DNA of 64,000 nt, from contig NC_084807.1 in NCBI RefSeq assembly GCF_963583255.1, forward strand, positions 15,027,072-15,091,071. The letters run 5' to 3'. This document shows positions 55,601-64,000 of the stretch, in pieces. The DNA is from Pyrus communis. Lineage: Eukaryota; Streptophyta; Magnoliopsida; Rosales; Rosaceae. Under the pieces are notes generated by a model. It searched no databases. It saw only the letters and a list, made by a program, of their open reading frames with translations, and was not told where the DNA came from. The position numbers and the translations under genes are program-made. Numbering within the stretch: position 1 is the first letter of the stretch; every line of letters begins with the position of its first letter.

Positions 55601-58600
55601 GAATCTACTGGTGCTTAATGATCTTTAATTTCTCAGATAAACCTTTCGGGCTCGGACATTGTTCACGCTCTTCTCCAACTGGTGCTCTATTTCTTGTAGC
55701 TCTGCAAGAGTGCATGATCCTAGACCCTCTCCCAAGAGTTTCCTGAGGCATAATTTGCAATTCCACGTTTAAAAAAGAAGCATTTTGAAAAGGATAAAAA
55801 AACTGAATATTTCGACATGTTAAGATACAAAAAAAAGTTTCAGTCAAGGCCATGAACCGTTTTGATACTTCAAGAAGCTCTAACTGTTTCATCATGCTAG
55901 TTGCTTTTTGCTTCAGATGCTGCATGTTCCGATTTAAACGAAAACTCATCACCGAATATTTCGTCGGACTGAATTGGGAACACTTTATGGGATGAGCTTA
56001 CGTACAAAAAGGAGGCACAAGTACGTACCTGCATATTTTGTTCACTGGAACTGGATTTGTTGCTGGTTTGATTGCCTTTCGCGTGCTTCTGATATCGCTC
56101 TATGGTTCCCTGCATGCTGAGTTTATAACCAATTCCAAGTAATGATAAATCCTTCTTTTATATTAGCATATATGCAAATTGAATGCTCCAGCATGCGTGT
56201 CTGTTGTTTTAGTATTGCTTCATATACCTTTCCCTCTTTACACTATTCAACTCTACATTTCTGAAAAGGTTGGTGACAATATATATTACTTTTCATGAGC
56301 TACACCAAATATAATAGGTCCCTATATCGGCCAACATAGAAACCCTATAGTTGCTATAATATCCAAAATGTTTGCATAAAGTTCATAAGTTAACTAGTTT
56401 GACTAATTTAGTATTCCTCTCTACTCTGTAAATAGAGGTCTTAGATTCCAATTCGTTAATGGCAGTTAGATATCAAATTATTATGACTTAGTCCATATTA
56501 ATCTCCCCTGTCATTGTAAATATATAGTTGTATTTTTTTAGTTGGAAAATATGTTTTGTTCAAACACCAATAATACATAGGACATCATAATGAAGCTATC
56601 CAAAAGCTTACAACATAACAATCAGGAGTTTTTGAACTTTAATCCTTGAAGAAGATTAAAATTCAATAAAAATCTGGTGTTAGATTGGATATTGATTTTA
56701 ATCCTCTAATGAGGACTTAATTCAAATTTATATTATATTTTTGTTTTAATATTTAATAGGTATCTTATTTAATGTCATTACATTAAAATTAAAATTATTT
56801 ATTACTATACACATTTTAATTCATTATATTTATTTTACTTCCTCAAATTAGTGTACCTAAACGTCTGTATTATAATATATTTTACTAAATTAGTGTACCG
56901 AAATGTCCGCACCTAAATATATGATACTAAATTAGTGTACCGAAATATCCGCACCTAAATATATTATAATAAACTAGTGTACCGAAATCTCCGTACCTAA
57001 ACATATTATACTAACCTAATGTACAGAAATGTTCGTACCCAAATATATTGCAATGGATTAGTGGCACGTAAGAAAATATGCAAAAACATGTGTACCGAAA
57101 AATCTTTAGGAAAATATTTTCTTATATAAGATACTTACCATAATGAGAACTAAAATTTATAATATTTTCATAAAATTTAATTTATGAACCATAAAATTAT
57201 AAATAAAAAAGAGAGACATTTAATATGCTGACATTAAATAAAGTGTATATAAAGATTAAAATCTAGATTTCTATTAAAAAAAATTACAAATTAAAAAAAA
57301 AACTGCGTCTTATAGATCGTACATAGTACATAGGACATCATATATCGATATATTAGGAAACCAAAAACTGCTAACTAATTTGCACTATTTATGTCCAGAT
57401 AATGTATACCATATTGTAAAAATTGGATCATATGGAATTAGGTTATGTAATGCATTATGCCAAAAGTAGATTGTTTTACTGTTTTCTACATAGTTTCTTA
57501 TATATTTTGTTTCTTCTTTCTATGAGAAGAAAGGTATTCGAATTTATGACATATTCAATTATGAAAAGAGACTTACAGCTAAACTTTGATAGTTTAATAT
57601 AGGGTAGTGTTATCCACACACTTATTTTCACTTCTCACACATTTATTTCCAGTCATCGAATTCAATGAATTGAAGATCAATAACAAAAAACTAATAAGAG
57701 TGCATGGAAAGCAAAAATGAGTGGGTGAATAGTATAAAGGATACATTACTTATGAGTCTTGTTTGATAATTAAAAAAAAAGGTAGTTTTATCCATATACC
57801 TCTTTTTACCTCTCACGCACACTTAGTAATATTTGTTCATTGATCTTCATCAACTTATTCGATTCGAAAGCCGAATTTAAGAGGGTGTGCGAGAAGTAAA
57901 AATAAGTGTTTGGATAGCACAACCCTAAAAGAAATCCTATTTTTTGTAATTTTTGTAGTGTTTTTTCTAAAATGAATTGAAATCTTTACATTTTTCAAAC
58001 AATACCCTAATGAAATGAATATAAATCATGTTGAGATAAAAGTGGAGATAACACATATGTGTCAAAGTAGATTTCTTGAAGTGAAATACCGAATAGGAAT
58101 GAATTCGGATCCTCTTTTATTAGTCATCTTATGATTAAAAATCATTTTGAATTTTATTATTTAAAATTGAACACAAACAACACCTGACAAAATGAAGTAA
58201 TCTCTAAAATCCGCACAAACAGAATCGAGATCATCATCCGTGAAATACAAAATAATATGCAGGGACTGACATTATGTATCCGTGAATTGCAAGGAAAAAG
58301 AAAAACGTGGGACAAAGCCTCATCCACTTGTCTTCTACAAGATGATGTTGTTATGATGTCGATGAGGTTTGGTAAAATCCCCATAAAAGATAAAATTAAA
58401 TTTTGTAAATCAGTGTCCTTTTTTGTTATTTCTGCTAATAAAATCCCTTATTAAATTCTCTTTTGTGAACAAGATCCTAAATAATTTTAAAAGTCATACA
58501 AGTTAACCCAAACTTTGTGATTAATCCAAGAATAATTGAATATTAATTTTAGTTAACCCAGATCTTGTGATTAACCCATTCCCTAATATTAATTCATTTG

Positions 58601-61029
58601 AACTTTATTTTTGTCACAAAGAAGGTTTTCAACTCCAAATTGCTAGCTTACTCTTACTTATCACTCGACTCACCCTCACTCCTGAACTAACTATACTGCA
58701 TTAATTCTTTTGCATTTTTTCCTACCTTCTGTTATTGAAAATGAAAGGCAAAGAAGAGAGGATGAACGGAGGAGGAAAAGGAGGAGAAACAAAAGAATTA
58801 ATTGGTTCTCTCCTTTTAGTCTCCTTCCTTCATTTTCATTCTTGGTTTTCCCTTAAGTTTTATCTCAGTTTTCTTTGAGCTGGGTCTCATCTATCCCTAA
58901 CTTTGTCTCATATTTGGGCTTCATGCCCCCTTATCCGACGTTTTTCATCCGCTTTTACTACTTCCTATCTTTTAATTTTCCTTCCTCCTTCCTCCTTAGT
59001 TGTGATACTTCATCCACATCCCATCATGTGCTCGGATCAAAGGCTCCGATAAGAAATTGGATATCGGATCCACTTCCCTCCATCAATTTCCCTCCCCCAA
59101 CTAGCATGTCGGATTCCCATCAAGGCCAAGTGTTGGATATTTTACATACCCCCTTAGTCTGACTCTCTACACATATGATACTTTGTATATATTTGTAGGG
59201 GTTCATGAAGGGGACTTGGATCTAGTGTCTACTTTTTCGGTTCAGTGTTTGGCTTCCCCTGAGGATGTGACAGCAACGGTGGTGTGCTTTTTGCTATTGA
59301 AGATTAGGGTTTTTTGTTGTTTGTTTTTTGCAGCCTTCAGACCTAAACTTATATGGGCCTCTCATTGTATATTGTTTTGCCGCTATCATTTTGCTGGGGC
59401 CTTTTACTTTATCTGTAGTTGTTTGTCCAGTTCTTTTTGGCCTTACACTAGTTTTTAATGTAATGAAAAATATCTTCCTTGACCAAAAGAAAAAAAACGT
59501 AATAGGCAGCCAAAGTCGGCGGAAGTAAAGGTCATAGGTAACCAGATCAAATGAGCCACTGCTACAGACTATGTATTAAAGTTTACTATAAATAGTAATG
59601 CAAGGACTACTACCGAAAATAAATAACTATGCAACTTTTTTCTGGATGAAAAGTAAAACAGGACTTACTAAATATAACCAAATATATAACCTAGAGTAAT
59701 GCTAGGGAGATCATAAGATAAATTTGTAAACTATTTGATTTGTCACCAACAGGAAATAAGTACATTAATCAACATTTACATAATATTCCAATCATCACCA
59801 ACGGCGGAGCTAGGTAGAGGGCTACACTGCGCTCTAGCCTAGAGAAGTTTTGTGCTCTAATTCATTTTATTTCATGTAATTTATCATTTATTTTTTCCAG
59901 TTTAGCCACCTCTTGCCCACCCATATTCACAATGAAAAAGCTCAATGCTGGATCATGCAACAAACTTCCTTGATCCAAATGAGTCCAATGTTATAATTTT
60001 TTTGGTTTTTATTATCATATGTTGGTTCAACACTATTATTCTTTTTCTTTTTAACATTATTCATCACTAAACACATCATATGATTTACACAATATAATTT
60101 AAATAAATAATCTTTCTAACATTATTCATAACGCTACTGTGTTAGAAAAAGGCTTGTACAGATCATCACAGTATGCATGACATTATTCATTTTAATAGCG
60201 GATCTACCATTCTCTTTCAAATTAAATAAACAATTTTTATTATTTTTTCTTCTTAAAAAATAAAGTTGTTTTATTAGTACCTCATATTTTGTTGATTACC
60301 CCTTACGTACTAAAAACAACTCACACCTACTTTTTATATTAAAAAATGTCTTAATACACCCATTCTTTCTCAAGCTACCCTCACACCCTAAACTCTTCAC
60401 ATACACCTCACATCAAACCCACATATTCGTCTTCCCAAACTTGTTTCCTCCAGTTTTCTTTTCAATTTTTATATTAGTAACCTACATAATTCTTCAATCT
60501 TTCTTTTAGCGAAATGAGTTTTCATTAAAGCAAAGACAAAAGGACACAAGCCTCATCCAAACTAACTCGAGGGCAAAAGGGTTTAAGTCTTGCAGTGATA
60601 GAGTTTCACATTGAGTTTTCAAACTTTCAAGGAAAACATGTTCATTCTTTTCTAAAAAAATAATCATATTGCTTATGTGAAAGCGTAGAAGTAAATTTTA
60701 GGTATGATTCAAAGAAAAAACTTGAGGTGTATTTAGATACTTTTTAATTTTTATAACATTTTAGGGCTTAAATAGTCATTTTATGAGCAGTTTAATATTA
60801 AATCACTATGTGAGGGATTTATAGTTAATTAAATTAAATTAAAATACCTGGAACTTGCAAATTCGAAGAGTTTTCCTGTGGGAGAGAAGATGATGAGGGA
60901 AACCTCAGCATCGCAAAGAACTGAGAGCTCAAAGGCCTTCTTTAGCAGACCACTTCTCCTCTTTGAGAATGTCACCTGACGGCTTGTCGCGTTCTCTATG
61001 CGCCTCATCTGAGTTTTTCCTCTCACCAT
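52696..61029 (-). CDS. SOC1: SOC1/TM3-clade MADS-box transcription factor, seven exons, intact
   Basis: Exons in coding order: 60848-61029, 56029-56116, 55858-55919, 55643-55742, 55480-55521, 55231-55272, 52696-52827; sizes 182, 88, 62, 100, 42, 42, 132 give 215 codons plus TAG, with GT-AG introns throughout. Sizes 62, 100, 42, 42 are the usual type II MADS K-box pattern. Residues 1-60 are the MADS domain ([38 protein letters not shown]); 61-90 the linker ([15 protein letters not shown]); about 90-172 the K domain ([19 protein letters not shown]); the C-terminus ends [15 protein letters not shown], the SOC1 motif. SOC1 proteins act in the nucleus, binding CArG boxes as dimers to integrate flowering signals. 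Intron 1 is 4.7 kb; intron 6 holds a 2-kb solo LTR. No defect is seen. Confidence 0.95.
53088..55128 (+). mobile_element. Family A solo LTR (2041 bp) in the last intron of the MADS gene
   Basis: It starts TGATAGGAGCATATTCATGC and ends AAATCTCGCATCA. Perfect TSDs GCCGT are at 53083-53087 and 55129-55133. It lies between exon 7 (ending 52827) and exon 6 (starting 55231) of the minus-strand MADS gene, so it is antisense to that gene. It shares long stretches with the element A LTR but is shorter, mainly in the CATTCACTTATC array. ORFs within are low-complexity. Confidence 0.95.
54035..54220. repeat. 69-bp duplication inside the solo LTR
   Basis: A unit beginning GGAAGAGAAGAGTGCCTAAA occurs at 54035-54103 and 54152-54220. 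The element A LTR has it once (26190-26260), so the duplication is specific to this copy. Confidence 0.88.
56845..57054. repeat. 42-bp minisatellite, five copies, in MADS intron 1
   Basis: Units start at 56845, 56887, 56929, 56971 and 57013, an exact 42-bp period, with the core TTAGTGTACCGAAAT(G/A)TCCG followed by ACCTAAATATATTATA. Copies differ by a few bases each. Confidence 0.92.
57601..57740. mobile_element. MITE in MADS intron 1, first of an adjacent pair
   Basis: The left end AGGGTAGTGTTATCCACACA and the right end (reverse complement CCTTTATACTATTCACCCAC) are inverted repeats that continue through CTTATTTTCACTT / CTCATTTTTGCTT. It is about 140 bp with no coding capacity. Confidence 0.7.
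57781..57926. mobile_element. MITE in MADS intron 1, second of the pair
   Basis: The left end GGTAGTTTTATCCATATACC and the right end (reverse complement GGGTTGTGCTATCCAAACAC) are inverted repeats of the same family as 57601-57740. The two lie 40 bp apart in the same arrangement. Confidence 0.72.
58741..59510 (+). other. Intronic segment with LINE-like 3' end
   Basis: The stretch ends TTTTTAATGTAATGAAAAAT and then CTTGACCAAAAGAAAAAAAA, which resembles the 3' end of plant non-LTR elements. Plus-strand ORFs at 58875-59162 and 59183-59458 are mostly hydrophobic with no recognised domain. Boundaries are uncertain; it may be unrelated intron sequence. Confidence 0.3.
59694..59802 (+). mobile_element. 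MITE fragment in MADS intron 1
   Basis: GTAATGCTAGGGAGATC and the following ~90 bases match the reverse complement of 62640-62823 (TAATGCTAGAGAGATT...), including TTAATCAA and AATCATCA in the same order. Only one end is kept. Confidence 0.55.
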
Positions 61030-61556
61030 TTTTTATGATTTAATTATACTAATTTCCTTCTACCCTTTTGACACAAGAAAATGAAATTCTGAGATCAGTT
61101 TTTTTTTTTTTTTTTTTTTTTTTTGGTCTCTGCAGAAATCATCAAAACAAAAAGGAGATATATATGAAAATAACTAAAAGAAGAAGAGAAGATAGTTAAA
61201 TCTTACCAAATAAGCAAAATTAACCCAGAAAGCTTTTCTTTTTTTTTTTTTTTTTTTTAGGTTTTGTGAGTTGGAATGATGGTATAGATCAGGTGGAAGG
61301 CAATAGATCCTTTTCAATTCAAAAGGGTTGCAAGCAATCAATATATATATAGATAGATATAATTTGTGTAAACAGGGAGTACATAGATTAAAATGAAGAT
61401 ATATATGAAGAGTAAAACAAAAACAGCCAAAGAAAGTGGATGCGACAGATAGGGGGCGAAGGAATACTAAAAGTGGAAAGAGATAGCTCTCTTCTCTAAG
61501 TTTTTTGAGAAAAGACTATGATTCCACCCTGAAAATCCACATATATTTGCATATTT

Positions 61557-61595
<39 letters not shown>

Positions 61596-61982
61596 GAGGA
61601 GGAGGAGGAGGAGGTGGGTGTTTTGTGATTGATTGATTGATTTCAAAGACAAAGAGAAAATCTTCTTCAGAGTAGTGGAAAAGTTTAATGAGCAAATTTA
61701 CCAAATATGCAAACAGACCCAGAAAAAAGTTATGGACAAATATGAGAGGAAGAAGATGCCAAAGAAAGAAAGAAAAACGAGGAGAGAGGGAAAATACATA
61801 AAAACCAAGAAGGGAAGGAAATTATAAGGAGGGAGGGTGGAGTTGATTGACCTTTTACTTCGGGTAAGCAGAGGCAAACAACAGACCTACCTTTCCTTTT
61901 TCTTATTTTTTTTCTTGCCTTATTTTTCTTCTTCCTCCTTCCATCCTCTCTTCTAACCCCACCTTGAAAAGGAAACATTAAA
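61030..61982 (-). promoter_or_regulatory. 5' UTR and proximal promoter of the MADS gene
   Basis: There is no coding sequence. Poly(T) tracts are at 61100-61123 and 61239-61258. A compound microsatellite at 61557-61614 (TA, then GA, then GGA; CT-rich on the sense strand) is typical of a 5' UTR leader in this gene class. A possible short leader intron (sense GTAAGA at 61206 to TTTCTGCAG at about 61130) is conceivable but unproven. No perfect CArG box was seen. Confidence 0.5.
61557..61614. repeat. Compound microsatellite (TA)n(GA)n(GGA)n
   Basis: The dinucleotide TA runs to about 61573, GA to about 61595, then GGA seven or so times. On the sense strand of the MADS gene it reads CCT, then CT, then TA repeats. 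Confidence 0.95.
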
Positions 61983-62333
61983 TAGTGACACCATTATTTT
62001 TACACACATTTTTGTAGGTCTAGTCCATAACATATTTTAATGATTCAAACCGTCTATATTTTAGATATTTTACAAAATATCATATATACCAAAAATCATT
62101 TAAATCTAAAACTATATGACCATTAGATTCAATTTAGGTTTCTTTACAAGACAGTATTCGTCCATTTCCTTCATTATAAATGAATGTTTTAATTGTTTTG
62201 AATTTATCTAACTTTTTGTAAAAATAATCCATGAGTGATTTCTAAAATATAAAGAGTTTGAATCGTTAAAATATATTAAGAAATAGACTCTACAAAACGT
62301 GTGAAAAATTATATAAACAAAATAGTATCACTA
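61983..62333. mobile_element. MITE (351 bp) in the MADS upstream region
   Basis: The left end TAGTGACACCATTATTTTTA and the right end (reverse complement TAGTGATACTATTTTGTTTA) are inverted repeats. The pairing continues inward through CATATTTTAATGATTCAAAC / ATATTTTAACGATTCAAAC. It has no coding capacity, and the TSD is unclear. Confidence 0.8.
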
Positions 62334-62639
62334 ATGCGCCGTACTCTAGTAGTCCGTTAGGAAGGGGAACACTCGAAGCCTATCAAATAAAATACACTTT
62401 AACAATATAAAAATCAAAGGTTGAATGTTTCATCCTTTGCTGCTTGTTTTGGTAACCCCACAAAACACACCAGAAAAAGAAATTGTGGACACAAAAGGCA
62501 AATACTACGAGAAAGCAAGGAACTTTTTTTGTGAAATGGAGAAAGCAAGGAACATAAAAGTGCTTGTTTGATGAAAGTTCTCAGAAGAAAAACTAAAGAA
62601 AGGTACTGAGTTTCTGGGTTGGTACGTTATTCTATTAAT

Positions 62640-62823
62640 ATTTTTTAGATGATGTTTTAAGGAAAGTAAATTTTCTAAATTAAATTTGTAAACTAAATAA
62701 TGTGATGGTTGATGATTAGATTATTACTTAATTATTGATTAACATGCTTATTTTTTTATTAGTGAGATATCATTTGGTTTGTAAGTTTGGTTTAAAACTT
62801 TAATCTCTCTAGCATTACCCATA
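62640..62823 (-). mobile_element. MITE, minus orientation
   Basis: On the minus strand it starts GGGTAATGCTAGAGAGATT. An inner inverted pairing AAATTTGTAAACTAAAT / ACTTACAAACCAAAT supports a MITE. It is the same family as the fragment at 59694-59802. The left boundary is approximate. Confidence 0.55.
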
Positions 62824-63100
62824 TTATTATTGTTTAGTATGTACTGAATTTTTTTTTTTTTAACAAACGATATTATTTACTCTTAGCCGCACAATAAGTT
62901 AGCAATAATGTAATTCAAATTTGTCTTTGGCGAGAATCAAACCTAAATCTCTTGATTACAAATGAAGAAAAATATCATTAGATCATAATACTAAATAACA
63001 ATTTATTTTCTTTATTAAAATTAATATTTGACACCAAAAAAAAAACGAAAAAATTTAAATTTGAATCACAGAGTCTTAACTAAAAAGACCCCAACCACCA

Positions 63101-63286
63101 GATTTAGATCATCTCCTGAGCCCAAGGAGATGATCGTCCTGATCAAGAACTGTGGGCCGTAAGATTTTCATCCAACGGCTACAAATAGAGAAATTCCTTT
63201 AAAGTTATAATAATTATAACCGTTAAAATGAAAATCTAACAGTTCACAATTCTTGACCAGAAGGATCCAAGGAAAAGATCTAAATC
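63101..63286. mobile_element. Foldback MITE, Mutator-like
   Basis: The ends GATTTAGATCATCTCCT and (reverse complement) GATTTAGATCTTTTCCT are inverted repeats. The pairing extends far inward (TCAAGAACTGTGGGCC versus TCAAGAATTGTGAACT, and AGATTTTCATCCAACGG versus AGATTTTCATTTTAACGG). An 11-bp direct repeat CCCAACCACCA flanks it (63090-63100 and 63287-63297), longer than the 9 bp usual for Mutator-like elements. Confidence 0.8.
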
Positions 63287-63841
63287 CCCAACCACCATAA
63301 ATATTCATCATTTTCACATTAACTTTTGATATTAATGGTATGGTGCGTTGATTTTTATTTGGTTTCTTGTGATGGACAATTAACTAAAGAAAGCCGCCCA
63401 CAAATGAAAGTAAAGGAAAAGGGCAAAAACAGAAAAGAAAGAAAGTATAAAATATTGGAGGGGTAGAGTTTAAAATGGCAAAGATCGTACAATGTTAGCA
63501 ATACATCAACGTCGTCCGTACGAATCGTACTCCTCCAGCCAATTAGAAGTCGAAAACGCAACAATCCTATATCATTAGTTGCCCTTTCAAAATATAATGG
63601 GTGCAGTCCCCACCGCCCACCACATTGTCTGGCACATCACATTTTCCCCTTTTCCCCAGTTTTGGTCCTTTAACGTTTATAATGCCAAAATAATAAATAT
63701 ATATATATATATATATATTTATCATTTGAATTGATGGATTGGTTGGATGTCATGAATCAAGTACACCCGCAGAAATTCGCAATACGGAGGGCTACTCAAT
63801 TATTTATAATTACTTAAAAATACATAAAATATCTTTCTTTT
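63287..63841. other. Intergenic sequence with an AT microsatellite
   Basis: No gene is recognised. A TA repeat lies at 63697-63718. The minus-strand ORF 63355-63564 has no recognisable domain and is not called. Confidence 0.6.
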
Positions 63842-64000
63842 TTTTTTTTTGAAGTTTTAACGAAAAATCTGTTGTATTGTTCACTTTAACGAAAAACAAC
63901 ATTTTTACACTAAAATGTCAATCCTGATACTATTCACTCTACCCTTTATTTTGTCTTTATTATTAAAACTTAAAGTTTTCAAGCTCTTTCATTAGTTTTC
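63842..64000. mobile_element. MITE end, cut by window edge
   Basis: TTTGAAGTTTTAACGAAAAA followed by TTCACTTTAACGAAAAACA, and later TTAAAACTTAAAGTTTTCAA, form an inverted arrangement typical of a very common MITE in apple and pear genomes (from memory). The right end is out of the window. Confidence 0.55.

Noticed and set aside
58157..58454. Short ORFs in MADS intron 1 as an alternative exon
   Set aside because: No match to MADS I or K regions and no suitable splice context; the standard exons already give a complete protein.
61730..61978. 82-codon Lys/Arg-rich minus-strand ORF upstream of the MADS gene
   Set aside because: It is purine/pyrimidine-biased sequence in the 5' flank with no recognised domain.

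Overview
This window reads as a plant nuclear chromosome segment. It is AT-rich, has GT-AG introns, and holds an intact SOC1-type MADS-box gene, a broken fructokinase gene, Ty1/copia and Ty3/gypsy retrotransposons, Cassandra/TRIM elements and MITEs. The MADS sequence and the MITE and LTR families suggest Rosaceae, probably the apple/pear group; that assignment is an inference from memory of similar sequences, not from a search.

Layout. Positions 1 to about 48805 are a block of nested retrotransposons with no host gene. Three degenerate copies of one copia family form the backbone: copy 1 (866 to 23216 in pieces), copy 2 (23217-24636 plus 35349-35935) and copy 3 (about 43240-48805). Into them inserted, with target-site duplications (TSDs) that can be read directly: a Cassandra TRIM (1247-1884, 5S-rRNA-like LTRs); a complete minus-strand gypsy-like element B (1989-11615, TSD CATAC), itself hit by two solo LTRs; solo LTR D (12116-13525); a copia-type LTR C (about 16847-23081) that holds solo LTR B2 (18595-22848, TSD TCCAT), which holds a DNA transposon (19485-22377) carrying six ~345-bp tandem repeats; and the young 10.7-kb element A (24637-35348, TSD TTGTT, near-identical 2648-bp LTRs). 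A 5'-truncated Tat-type gypsy element (35936-42594) follows copy 2.

Positions 48806 to 64000 are genic. A fructokinase-like gene (+, 49017-51432) has seven recognisable exon regions but is damaged in exon 4 by a deletion with templated filler, a frameshift and a lost splice donor. A 675-bp TRIM lies just past its stop codon. Convergent to it is an apparently intact seven-exon SOC1/TM3-clade MADS gene (-, 52696-61029, 215 aa) with a solo LTR in its last intron and MITEs and a minisatellite in its 4.7-kb first intron. Its 5' flank carries CT/GGA microsatellites and several MITEs.

The most unusual item is a 226-residue open frame on the strand antisense to element A (28880-29560), with a predicted coiled coil and a GC-richer, repeat-bearing upstream region. 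Element A otherwise encodes only a gag-like protein and no pol, so it is non-autonomous, yet it appears to have moved very recently.
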